DNA of 10,610 nt from Cytophagales bacterium. GTDB lineage: Bacteria > Bacteroidota > Bacteroidia > Cytophagales > Amoebophilaceae. Below are positions 1 through 6,366 of the stretch, one piece after another (position 1 is the first letter of the stretch; each line of letters begins with the position of its first letter). The notes below the pieces were generated by a model, which worked only from the letters and a program-made list of their open reading frames with translations, ran no database searches and was not told the DNA's origin. The position numbers and the translations under genes are program-made. The stretch covers positions 1 through 10,610 of the forward strand of contig JAKSDE010000024.1 in the NCBI GenBank assembly GCA_022360235.1, in the 5' to 3' direction.

Positions 1-20
1 AAGGCGGATCTATAGTATGG

Positions 21-96
21 AGACTGTTGCAAAACTAGGTTACATCCCTTCTTGATAGGTTATATGAACGGATTTTGATGCGTTTGGCAGTAGTCT
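21..96. mobile_element. 76-bp MITE-like element with terminal inverted repeats, copy A
   Basis: Begins AGACTGTTGCAAAAC and ends with an imperfect inverted copy (GTTTGGCAGTAGTCT), so the two ends pair as terminal inverted repeats of about 15 bp. A second unit of exactly the same length and layout lies at 2347-2422. The end sequence resembles insertion-sequence ends containing CTGTTGCAAA (IS26, for example, ends GGCACTGTTGCAAA). There is no coding capacity, so it is either a non-autonomous miniature element or an IS remnant. No convincing target-site duplication was seen. Confidence 0.55.
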
Positions 97-257
97 AGGA
101 GCTATCTATTTTTTGCCAGGTTTTGGAGTGCCCTACAGGTTTTTCTTGCCAATATTGCTACGCTATATATGAGTTTTTATGAGCTAAGATCGTTATTTTA
201 AGTGTAAAAACACAGTATTGAATACTTGTTAAGGGTCGACTATTTAAGCATTACTTT

Positions 258-863
258 TTAGGTACGATAGCTATTTGCGGACGTAAGACGAAAAGTTTTA
301 CGATGATACGGAGTGACTCCTAGTCGCTGAATAGCCTCTCGGTGTGCTTTTGTAGGATAGCCTACATTGTTTTTCCAAAAGTAGCCTGGAAATTTCTCTG
401 CTAGTTGATGCATCAACGCATCGCGATGAGTTTTGGCCATTACTGAAGCAGCAGCAATCGGGCAAAACTTTGCGTCACCTTTTACAATGCATTGATGTTG
501 GATATCCTCATAAGGCTGAAATCTATTGCCATCGATAAGTAATAATTCAGGCTTTTGTTTTAGTTGGTCAATAGCACGGTGCATTGCTAAAAAAGAGGCA
601 TGGAGAATGTTTATTTGGTCAATTTCTTCGTTACTCACCTCGCCTATAGCACAGTCTATTGCTTCTTTTTCAATAACTGTTCTGAGCAATAATCTTTGTT
701 TTATACTTAATTGTTTAGAATCATTTAATAATGGATGAAAATAATCTTTGGGAAGAATCACGGCTGCTGCTACCACCGGTCCTGCTAAGCATCCTCTGCC
801 TGCCTCATCACACCCTGCTTCGATTAGTTTATTCGAGAAACATGACTTTAGCGTAGGACTCAT
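258..863 (-). CDS. rnhB: Ribonuclease HII
   Basis: This 201-residue protein is a complete RNase HII, the enzyme that cuts the RNA strand of RNA-DNA hybrids and nicks at single ribonucleotides misincorporated into DNA; it acts in the cytoplasm with divalent metal. The family signatures are all present in order: DEAGRG at residues 19-24, NDSK at 47-50, LLIDGN at 108-113, KGDAK at 128-132 followed by [13 protein letters not shown], and [11 protein letters not shown] near 168-178. The expected acidic metal ligands are Asp19, Glu20, Asp111 and Asp130. Length is normal for the family. The ATG at 863 places the first catalytic motif at the usual distance from the N terminus; there is no clear Shine-Dalgarno sequence. 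It lies 222 bp downstream of the Rpn-type gene on the same strand, too far for tight coupling. It is a housekeeping gene and gives no hint about the ankyrin array. Confidence 0.95.
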   Translation of the reverse strand: MSPTLKSCFSNKLIEAGCDEAGRGCLAGPVVAAAVILPKDYFHPLLNDSKQLSIKQRLLLRTVIEKEAIDCAIGEVSNEEIDQINILHASFLAMHRAIDQLKQKPELLLIDGNRFQPYEDIQHQCIVKGDAKFCPIAAASVMAKTHRDALMHQLAEKFPGYFWKNNVGYPTKAHREAIQRLGVTPYHRKTFRLTSANSYRT

Positions 864-959
864 TGCTTGTTATAAAATTTACTGTGCGCCTAACATTTCA
901 TCTATCTCCCCCTATGCTGGATGTATACCTCTTCTTTCTGTAGTATTACGTAGTCACCC

Positions 960-991
960 CCTAAACTTTTTAAAGTCGCTTTAGGTTTTTT
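960..991 (+). terminator. Possible intrinsic terminator, plus strand
   Basis: CCTAAA at 960-965 and TTTAGG at 980-985 form a 6-bp stem around a 14-nt loop, immediately followed by six T. This is the shape of a weak Rho-independent terminator for plus-strand transcription. No plus-strand gene lies upstream, so it may be a relic or a coincidence in AT-rich DNA. The remainder of 864-1085 shows no gene or RNA that I can recognise. Confidence 0.25.
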
Positions 992-1085
992 ACCCCTTTC
1001 GTGGGTAGTTACCTTGCGTCTCTCCAGCGCGGATATAAGTTAAGCCTACACGTAATATATAGCTTGCTGTAGCTACTATAAGCTG

Positions 1086-2000
1086 TTACTTTAGTTTCTT
1101 AAGTTGCTCCTGGCTTAGTCTTGTAACCTGAGCAATAGTTTCTACCTTGAAGCCTTGCTTTAGCATTTTTTTGGCTATTGCTCGCCTTTCTTGTTCAATA
1201 CCTCGTTGTCTACCTGTCTTTACACCTTGCTGTCTTAACTGTTCTGCAAATTTCATAATAACTTTTTCTTTTGCTGGTAATGCTTTTTTGAGTAAGCTCA
1301 ATATATCTTCTACTACGTGTGTCGTATCTTCGCCTACATTAAGCACATATTCTAATACATGCTCTAAATAGCTATCTCCTAAGTGGCTTATCGCTGCCTG
1401 TAATAATCCTAGTTCAATTACCCGCTTGATTACATTGAAATAACTTCGACTCAGACGGTATTTAAATAACATTTCCACTAGGGACGCTGTTCCATGTTTT
1501 TTAAGATTTTCTTCACTCATTATTGTTAGATCTATGAGTTTAAAGGACTGAAACATCTCTTTTCTTGCTAACTCAGGAATTTCGAAGCAGTCGTATATAT
1601 CTACTGAGTAAGGATAGGGTGCCTTTTTACCATGGTAGATACAGCAGTTAATAATGAGGGGAAGTTTCTTATGGCCTTGTGTTAAGTGATCTTCCATTAA
1701 AGCTACATTATACTGGAACTTTCTAAAGGCCATCAACTCTTCTTTGTCGCTTTGGTATTCAATAATAAAATAGATGTAAGATGGCTTGCCGTCAATCAGA
1801 CAAGTATAAATAATATCGCTATGGAATTCTCTTAAATGCTGTCTAACAAAACTTTTGTCTGTAGGTTTTAGCGTCTCAAAATTGATTCGTTTACATAGCT
1901 GTGCTGGTAAATAGCATAACAAAAGGTCTTGTGCTACTTGTTTGTTTTTGAGTGCTCCTTTAAAAAAAAGATTATGTAGTTTTTTTATAGCCTCCTCCAT
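1086..2000 (-). CDS. Rpn-family recombination-promoting nuclease / putative transposase (PD-(D/E)XK)
   Basis: This 304-residue protein matches the Rpn family (Transposase_31), small PD-(D/E)XK nucleases that in E. coli RpnA cut DNA and promote RecA-independent recombination. Visible landmarks are the N-terminal HNLFFKGAL segment (residues 9-17), the Leu/Pro-rich LLLCYLPAQL (26-35), and the nuclease core: Asp62 in HSDIIY, then the strand YFIIEYQS with Glu81 and Gln83, the Glu-x-Gln form usual in this family. It ends in a basic, Gln/Glu-rich tail (RQQGVKTGRQRGIEQERR, 256-273) as in longer Rpn proteins. It appears full length and intact. The start is supported by AAGGAG at 2009-2014, 8 nt before the ATG. 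Such genes are commonly multicopy in Amoebophilaceae-type genomes. Its sequence gives no sign that it moves the nearby 76-bp elements. An alternative reading is a domesticated defence or repair nuclease. Confidence 0.85.
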   Translation of the reverse strand: MEEAIKKLHNLFFKGALKNKQVAQDLLLCYLPAQLCKRINFETLKPTDKSFVRQHLREFHSDIIYTCLIDGKPSYIYFIIEYQSDKEELMAFRKFQYNVALMEDHLTQGHKKLPLIINCCIYHGKKAPYPYSVDIYDCFEIPELARKEMFQSFKLIDLTIMSEENLKKHGTASLVEMLFKYRLSRSYFNVIKRVIELGLLQAAISHLGDSYLEHVLEYVLNVGEDTTHVVEDILSLLKKALPAKEKVIMKFAEQLRQQGVKTGRQRGIEQERRAIAKKMLKQGFKVETIAQVTRLSQEQLKKLK

Positions 2001-2008
2001 AAAATACT

Positions 2009-2014
2009 CTCCTT
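2009..2014 (-). promoter_or_regulatory. Shine-Dalgarno sequence of the Rpn-type gene
   Basis: Reads AAGGAG on the minus strand with 8 nt to the ATG at 2000. It fixes the start codon, and stands out because most other genes in the window lack a recognisable ribosome binding site. Confidence 0.6.
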
Positions 2015-2039
2015 CTAATACTAATGGTAGCTAATATAT

Positions 2040-2070
2040 ATAATTTATTTATCGAATTTAAGTTTTCAAA
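2040..2070 (-). promoter_or_regulatory. Possible Bacteroidetes-type promoter for the Rpn-type gene
   Basis: On the minus strand TTTG (2067-2070) is followed after 19 nt by TAAATTAT (2040-2047). This fits the TTTG-N19-21-TAnnTTTG spacing, but the -7 element matches only in part. It would give a leader of about 30 nt. The region is very AT-rich, so a chance match is possible. Confidence 0.25.
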
Positions 2071-2231
2071 TTTAGTTAAATTTATCTTTTGGAAATGATA
2101 ATAACACTATATTTGTGTATATTTATTTAAACAAATGCTTTTCTTTAACACTTTCTAGGGTATATCAATAGTTAGAAAGCCAGGCCTTATACCTAAACTA
2201 TAGGTAAGTAGCTATCCCAGAAGTTTTGTGT

Positions 2232-2248
2232 ATATACTACGAGTATAT
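2232..2248. repeat. 17-bp palindrome
   Basis: ATATACT and AGTATAT flank a central ACG, a perfect 7-bp inverted repeat in the gene-free stretch 2001-2346. It could be an operator-type site, but no gene start is close and the sequence is AT-rich, so function is unproven. Confidence 0.25.
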
Positions 2249-2286
2249 TTGTAATTTTGTTTCCTTTCTTTACCTAGCCAAGCAAT

Positions 2287-2340
2287 GCTATCAAACTAAG
2301 TGTAGCAATCCTACTTTCCTTGATAGCTTTCTTTTTCTTT
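2287..2340 (+). terminator. Terminator-like hairpin with T-rich tail
   Basis: GCTATCAA (2287-2294) pairs perfectly with TTGATAGC (2320-2327). An inner 4-bp stem, GTAG/CTAC, lies around a CAATC loop. A T-rich run (2328-2340) follows directly. This is consistent with a plus-strand intrinsic terminator. No plus-strand gene survives upstream, so it may be what remains of a deleted gene. Nothing else was recognised between 2001 and 2286. Confidence 0.3.
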
Positions 2341-2346
2341 AACTTG

Positions 2347-2422
2347 AGACTGTTGCAAAACTAGGTCAATCCCCTTCTTTATAGGCTATATGAGCGGATT
2401 TTAGTGCGTTTTGCAGCAGTCT
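2347..2422. mobile_element. 76-bp MITE-like element with terminal inverted repeats, copy B
   Basis: Starts AGACTGTTGCAAAAC and ends GTTTTGCAGCAGTCT; the inner parts of the ends pair perfectly (GCAAAAC with GTTTTGC). It is the same length and orientation as copy A at 21-96, sharing most bases, including the interior around CCCTTCTT and TATATGA. Its ends are better preserved than those of copy A, suggesting a younger or less decayed insertion. No open reading frame fits inside it. Confidence 0.6.
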
Positions 2423-2485
2423 AACTGCATAGTTACCAACCTCCTAGATAGCAGGGAGCTGCGCTATGGGCAACACGCAATCGAG

Positions 2486-2506
2486 TTATCCACAAGTTTA
2501 TCCACA
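2486..2506 (+). promoter_or_regulatory. Two tandem DnaA-box consensus sequences
   Basis: TTATCCACA occurs at 2486-2494 and again at 2498-2506, both exact matches to the E. coli DnaA box, in the same orientation with 3 bp between. There is no adjacent dnaA gene or larger box cluster, so whether DnaA binds here is open. The motif may equally be part of the decayed intron sequence. Confidence 0.4.
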
Positions 2507-2629
2507 CGCCTGCTTTGGGGTGATGACACTCTAGAGAAGTTGATGCTGTTGTACCCTAACTTTCACCGCCAACTCCATAGCTCTTCCTTTGCCCATTCAG
2601 TTAATAGCATGACTGGGTGAAAGTGGCTT

Positions 2630-2690
2630 GAGCTGACTGCGGTGAAAGTCGCACGGTCAATTCTTAAGAATTAGAGCTAGTTAACTAACC
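2630..2690 (+). ncRNA. Group II intron 3' end remnant (domain V, possible domain VI)
   Basis: Positions 2630-2663 form a 34-nt domain V. A lower stem GAGCTGAC pairs with GTCAATTC (one C-A mismatch), the usual two-base bulge CG is present, and an upper stem TGCGGT/GTCGCA closes on a GAAA tetraloop. The catalytic AGC triad sits at 2631-2633. Downstream, AATTA and TAGTT close a GAGC loop (2669-2682) followed by AA, which could be a poor domain VI with its bulged branch-point A. No reverse transcriptase or maturase is encoded nearby, and only about 200 bp separate this from the 76-bp element. It is therefore a truncated 3' relic rather than a working intron. Confidence 0.7.
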
Positions 2691-2856
2691 TTACATACCT
2701 CAGGCAATTTGTTTTTCATGGCAAGAAGCAAACAAGTCACCGCTGTTGAAAAATAGCTAAAACCTTTCCTCTTTGGCTACCCTTCCACCACCTTTTCGTG
2801 TAAAAGAGCGCTACGCAGCTTATATTAAAAAATATTTAGAAATTTTTTAGGAAGTT

Positions 2857-2888
2857 TTTGGTTTTTTATTAATCTATCTTTAACTTAG
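2857..2888 (+). promoter_or_regulatory. Bacteroidetes-type promoter of the ankyrin array
   Basis: TTTG at 2857-2860 and TAACTTAG at 2881-2888 are separated by 20 nt. This fits the Bacteroidetes sigma-ABfr consensus TTTG-N19-21-TAnnTTTG with one mismatch in the second box. Transcription would start near 2895, leaving a leader of about 75 nt before the first ankyrin gene. An inverted repeat, CTATCTTT (2874-2881) with AAAGATAG (2907-2914), overlaps the box and could serve as an operator. No other convincing promoter was seen before the end of the array. Confidence 0.45.
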
Positions 2889-2970
2889 CTAAATAAAACT
2901 TTATCAAAAGATAGTCTTAGATCACGTAGTGACAATAAAATTCAATCAAAAACTTAAAAACTATACAATC

Positions 2971-3987
2971 ATGAAAAGATTAAAGCTATTGCTCTTACTC
3001 GTATTAGCGGTAAGCTGTACTAAAAAGAAGAGAGAAGTATATCACGCAGCAAAGTGCTTAGAAATAAGTACAAGGGATAAGGAATGGCATTTTATCGATG
3101 CCTCAAAGAACGGTGATGTTGAAAAGGTAAGGAAAGCAATAAACAGAAAAGAGATCGATGTAAATGAAACAAAGGATGGCTATGGGAAGACTGCCTTACA
3201 CTGGGCAGCTGAAAATGGCCATGGGGAGGTAGTAGAGCTGCTTCTGGATAGTGGAGCGCAAGTAGAGGCGACAGACAAGGAGGGACAAACCCCTCTCCAC
3301 TTGGCAGTCGAAGAGAAGAAGGAGGAGATAGTGAGAATGATTGTGGAGAAAGGGAGAGAGGAAGAATTGACAAGGGCAATACACCCAGACACGTTTCACC
3401 TTTCTCCTTTATATATAGCAGTACAAAAGGGGTATACTAAAATAGTAGGCATCCTTCTTTATGGAAGAGCAGAGATCAACCATAGGAAGAGAGACAGTAG
3501 AGAGTATGAAGCGGTGAGCGATAGAGAAGCCGTTGTAGAAAATTTAAGAGATCAAGAAGGGAAAACACTTTTACATGTGGCAGCTAAAAATGGGCACCTC
3601 AAGCTAGTAAAATTGCTGGTAGAGTTTATGGCGACAGCTGCAGAGATAAACGAGAAAGAGGAGGAAAATTATATTATGAAAGAAGTAGACTATGTAAATG
3701 TAAAAGCTAACGATTCTACTGCTGCAGACCTGGCAAAACGTCAGGGACATGGTGATATAGTAAATTATCTTAAAAAGATTAAAAAGCCATGGTTTCTGGA
3801 TCTTAGGGCGCGTGTAAGAAGTATGACAAGCTGTAACTGTGGTATAAGTTGTTGTGGCCAAGTCTCAGGGGGAGTTACCTGTGGTGCCCCGACGTTTGCT
3901 GAGAGTAGAGCAAAAGTGATCTATAATTATAGGAAAAAGTGGAGAGAGGAAAAAAGGATTTGGCGTGATGAATATTTTTCCTTATGA
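2971..3987 (+). CDS. Ankyrin-repeat lipoprotein 1, with Cys-rich C terminus
   Basis: A 338-residue putative lipoprotein. The ATG at 2971 gives a compact type II signal (MKRLKLLLLLVLAVSC, lipid Cys16), preferable to the GTG at 2929, which would add 14 residues before the signal. After a basic TKKKR stretch, about five to six ankyrin repeats follow (residues 39-270): clear ones contain TALHWAAENGH (74-84), TPLHLAVEE (107-115) and TLLHVAAKNGH (199-209), while those at 140-170 and 246-268 are divergent. Ankyrin repeats bind proteins; the partner is unknown. Unlike its neighbours it has a distinct C-terminal domain (residues 272-338) with five cysteines at 288, 290, 294, 295 and 304 (CNCGISCC...C), then an Arg/Lys/Trp-rich tail. 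It is the first gene of the array and ends 28 bp before the next start. No Shine-Dalgarno sequence is visible. It lacks the YAE...RNNGARE C-terminal cap of genes 2 and 3. Confidence 0.85.
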   Translation: MKRLKLLLLLVLAVSCTKKKREVYHAAKCLEISTRDKEWHFIDASKNGDVEKVRKAINRKEIDVNETKDGYGKTALHWAAENGHGEVVELLLDSGAQVEATDKEGQTPLHLAVEEKKEEIVRMIVEKGREEELTRAIHPDTFHLSPLYIAVQKGYTKIVGILLYGRAEINHRKRDSREYEAVSDREAVVENLRDQEGKTLLHVAAKNGHLKLVKLLVEFMATAAEINEKEEENYIMKEVDYVNVKANDSTAADLAKRQGHGDIVNYLKKIKKPWFLDLRARVRSMTSCNCGISCCGQVSGGVTCGAPTFAESRAKVIYNYRKKWREEKRIWRDEYFSL

Positions 3988-4015
3988 AAAAAGCGAAAGT
4001 GTTAATTATACAAAG

Positions 4016-5254
4016 ATGAGAAGAATAAAAATATACGTAGCCCTCCTATTAGTTATAAGCTGCTCGAAAAAGAAGGGAGAGCTATGTTTATCAAATCAGT
4101 TGCGCATAAGTGTAACTCCTTACGAAGTTATTCAAGCATTAAAAGAAGGTAATGTTGGTAACGTAAAGGCTATTATAGGAGAAGATAGGGATTGGGTAAA
4201 GAAAAGAATAAATAAGTATGGGCATACTCACCTCCACTTGGCAGCTAAAAACGGCCATCTAGCGGTAGTAAAACTACTTATAGAGGAGGGAGCACAACAA
4301 ATAGAGGTAAAAGATGAAGATGAGAAAATTCCTCTCCACTTGGCTGCTGAAAACGGCCACACACCGGTAGTAGAACGACTTATAGAGAAGAGAGCACAAC
4401 AAATAGAGGTAAGAGATAGCCATGGTCATACCGCTTTGCACTTAGCAGCCTGGCGTGGTCAGAAAGCGGTCGTAGAAAAACTTCTAGAAAAGGGCGTAGC
4501 GATAGAAGCAGAAGATAACGATGATCAAACCCCCTTACACTTAGCATGCTGGAGTGGCCAGAGAGAGATCGTAGCCCTACTTATAGCGAAGGGGGCAAAT
4601 ATAGAAGCAACAGATAACTTGGGTCAAACCCCCTTGCACTTAGCAGCTTCTGCGGGGGAAATAGAGGTGGTAGACTCCCTTCTTAATGGGAACGCACAAC
4701 TAGAGGCATTAGACAAGTATAATTATACTCCATTGCACTTGGCAAGTGAAGAGGGGGATTACGTAGAGGTAGTAAAGCTCCTTCTAGCCCAGGGTGCAAA
4801 TAAAGATGCAGTAAATAAACAGCAAAGAACTCCATTGCATTTAGCAGTTAGCGGTGGTCACGAAGCGGTAGTAAAGGTACTCGTAGAAGGGGGTGCAGAT
4901 GTAAATATAAGAGATCAGGGGAAGAAAACCCCGTTGCACCTAGCAGCAATGGGTAAAAGAGAGAAAATAAAACAGCTTCTTAATATAATAAACCTGCTTC
5001 TTAATAGAGAAGGCGTAAAGGTAGATGCACAAGATGAGATTGGTAAGACACCTCTTCACTTGGCAGTCAGCAATAAAAATAAGGAAATAGTAGAACTGCT
5101 TCTAGGTAATAAAACAGGGGTAAAAGCAAATGTAAATGCAAAGGATGGTAGTAAGCAGACCCCTTGGCAGTATGCTGAAAAAATTAAGGACGAAGAGGTA
5201 AAGGAAGAGATAAAGCGCGTACTTCGAAACAATGGAGCGCGAGAAAATAATTAG
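4016..5254 (+). CDS. Ankyrin-repeat lipoprotein 2
   Basis: A 412-residue protein starting at the ATG at 4016, chosen because it gives a short lipoprotein signal (MRRIKIYVALLLVISC, lipobox VISC, Cys16). The upstream ATG at 3965 overlaps gene 1 and would bury the signal behind 17 polar residues. A basic SKKK stretch follows the cysteine. About eleven ankyrin units span residues 35-410, most with the TPLHLA(A/V/C)..G..(A/E)VV..LL pattern at the canonical 33-residue spacing. A variant unit near 303-340 carries an insertion (KIKQLLNIINLLLN). The C-terminal cap QTPWQYAEKIKDEEVKEEIK leads into RVLRNNGARENN and is nearly the same as in gene 3, and a decayed version is found at 7670-7788. Probably a membrane-anchored, exported protein-binding scaffold; host or symbiont target unknown. 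Co-transcription with genes 1 and 3 is likely from the 28-bp and 51-bp spacings. Confidence 0.88.
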   Translation: MRRIKIYVALLLVISCSKKKGELCLSNQLRISVTPYEVIQALKEGNVGNVKAIIGEDRDWVKKRINKYGHTHLHLAAKNGHLAVVKLLIEEGAQQIEVKDEDEKIPLHLAAENGHTPVVERLIEKRAQQIEVRDSHGHTALHLAAWRGQKAVVEKLLEKGVAIEAEDNDDQTPLHLACWSGQREIVALLIAKGANIEATDNLGQTPLHLAASAGEIEVVDSLLNGNAQLEALDKYNYTPLHLASEEGDYVEVVKLLLAQGANKDAVNKQQRTPLHLAVSGGHEAVVKVLVEGGADVNIRDQGKKTPLHLAAMGKREKIKQLLNIINLLLNREGVKVDAQDEIGKTPLHLAVSNKNKEIVELLLGNKTGVKANVNAKDGSKQTPWQYAEKIKDEEVKEEIKRVLRNNGARENN

Positions 5255-5305
5255 ATAATGAAAATGTTAATCTTAAACATGTGCTGGGGGTATCAACATA
5301 GAAAG

Positions 5306-6328
5306 ATGCAAGTATTAAAGGTATGCCTAGTACTTTTGCTAGTTATAAGTTGTTCAAAAAGGGAGGTAGCGTTCTACGCAGAGAAGTCCATAGCAATAAG
5401 CAGCATACGGCAAGATTTCCTCAAAGCATTAGCAGGGGGTAATGCTGAAATTGTAAAGCAGCTATTAGCTTCAAGTAAGTGTAGGGTAGATGAAAAGATG
5501 GATGGCTATGGGCATACTCTTTTACACTTGGCAGCTGAGAAGGGTTATCAAGCAATAGTAAGCTTCCTCCTGGAGGAGGGCGCCCCAGTAGAGGCAAAAG
5601 ATGAAGATGGGCAAACTTCCCTGCACTTGGCTGCTGAGAACGGCCACACAGCGGTCGTAGGCCTCCTGCTAGCGAAGGGCGCTGGAAAAAAGGCAAGAGA
5701 TACCTATGGCCACACTCCCTTGCACCTAGCAGCCTGGCGTGGTCAGAAAGCGGTCGCAGAACTACTTTTAGCGAAGGGAGCAGCAGCGATAGAAGCAGAA
5801 GATAAAGATAGGCAAACCCCCTTGCACTTAGCAGCATGGAGTGGTCAGAAAGCGGTCGTAGAGCTCCTTTTAGCAAAAGAGGCAACGATAGAAGCAAAAG
5901 ATAAAGAAAAGCAGACGCCCTTGCACTTAGCAGCATGGAGTGGTCGGAAAGCGGTCGTAGAACTCCTTTTAGCAAAAGAGGCAACGATAGAAGCAAAAGA
6001 TAAAGAAGATCGGACTCCCCTGCACTTAGCAGCCCTCAGTGGTCACAAAGCAATTGTAGAACTCTTTTTAGATGAGAAAGCAGTTGTAAATGTAATAGAT
6101 GCGCGAGATAAGAAAGGTAAGACCGCCTTGCACTTAGCAATTGAAGAGAATTACGTAGAGGTAGTAGCACTGCTTCTAGATAATAAAGCAGGGGTAAAGG
6201 CAAATGTAAATGCCAAAGATGATGGAAAGCAGACCCCTTTGCAGTATGCTGAAAGTCTTAAGAACGGAGAGGTCAAGGAAGAGATAAAGCGAGTACTTCG
6301 AAACAATGGAGCAAGAGAGATAACCTGA
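5306..6328 (+). CDS. Ankyrin-repeat lipoprotein 3
   Basis: A 340-residue paralogue of gene 2. The ATG at 5306 yields MQVLKVCLVLLLVISC with lipid Cys16. An earlier in-frame ATG at 5258, only 3 bp after the gene 2 stop, would add 16 residues (including HRK just before the signal) and cannot be excluded. Residues 17-66 match the conserved leader region of the family (SIAISS.RQDFLKAL..GNAEIVKQLLAS). About nine ankyrin repeats follow, and then the shared C-terminal cap ending RVLRNNGAREIT. Two successive repeats (residues 172-237) are almost identical to each other at DNA level, and the unit containing LAAWRGQKAV shares a 30-bp identical block with gene 2, so units have been copied within and between genes recently. 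It is predicted to be lipid-anchored outside the cytoplasm; its binding partner is unknown. Confidence 0.87.
   Translation: MQVLKVCLVLLLVISCSKREVAFYAEKSIAISSIRQDFLKALAGGNAEIVKQLLASSKCRVDEKMDGYGHTLLHLAAEKGYQAIVSFLLEEGAPVEAKDEDGQTSLHLAAENGHTAVVGLLLAKGAGKKARDTYGHTPLHLAAWRGQKAVAELLLAKGAAAIEAEDKDRQTPLHLAAWSGQKAVVELLLAKEATIEAKDKEKQTPLHLAAWSGRKAVVELLLAKEATIEAKDKEDRTPLHLAALSGHKAIVELFLDEKAVVNVIDARDKKGKTALHLAIEENYVEVVALLLDNKAGVKANVNAKDDGKQTPLQYAESLKNGEVKEEIKRVLRNNGAREIT
5821..6018 (+). repeat. Two near-identical 99-bp tandem units inside ankyrin gene 3
   Basis: Units 5821-5919 and 5920-6018 each encode one 33-residue ankyrin repeat. Over the first 80 or so bases they differ at only two sites (cagaa/cggaa and gagctc/gaactc), including third positions. 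Divergence rises only at the ends, which points to recent duplication or gene conversion rather than selection on protein alone. Confidence 0.85.
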
Positions 6329-6366
6329 ACCATGATAACCTTAAACTCTTTAAAATGTGTAACTAT

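Larger units (their letters stand above)
2423..2856. other. Gene-free stretch with group II intron remnant
   Basis: No credible protein gene is present. An open frame from 2411 to 2620 exists, but it starts inside the 76-bp element, runs up to the intron relic and resembles no family I know. The stretch contains two DnaA-box sequences, small hairpins (for example ATAGC 2448-2452 with GCTAT 2463-2467) and the domain V relic. Beyond about 2700 it is featureless AT-rich DNA leading to the ankyrin promoter. Confidence 0.5.

Noticed and set aside
748..984. 78-codon plus-strand open frame
   Set aside because: Its first half is antisense to the rnhB catalytic motif region and the rest is intergenic; no independent evidence.
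2404..2408. GTGCG as a possible group II intron 5' end
   Set aside because: It lies inside the 76-bp element; copy A differs there (GATGCG), and the distance to domain V is too short for domain I.
21..2422. Composite transposon carrying rnhB and the Rpn-type gene
   Set aside because: The flanking units lack a transposase and have no visible target duplications, and rnhB is a housekeeping gene. Two dispersed insertions explain the layout more simply.
2411..2620. 69-codon open frame
   Set aside because: It begins inside the 76-bp element and runs up to the intron domain V; the protein resembles no family and codon usage is not convincing.
2929..2970. Upstream GTG start for ankyrin gene 1 (and ATG at 3965 for gene 2)
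   Set aside because: Both would place polar residues before the lipoprotein signal peptide; the internal ATGs at 2971 and 4016 give standard signals.
5421..5996. Leu-rich 191-codon open frame antisense to ankyrin gene 3
   Set aside because: It is the mirror of the periodic ankyrin codons; its repeats follow the 99-bp period of the sense gene, with no start signal or family match. Similar antisense frames at 3092-3379, 7118-7456, 7734-8144 and 9231-9687 were dropped for the same reason.
5821..6018. Regular repeats resembling a CRISPR array
   Set aside because: The 99-bp period is that of ankyrin codons, there are no unique spacers, and the units are in an open reading frame.
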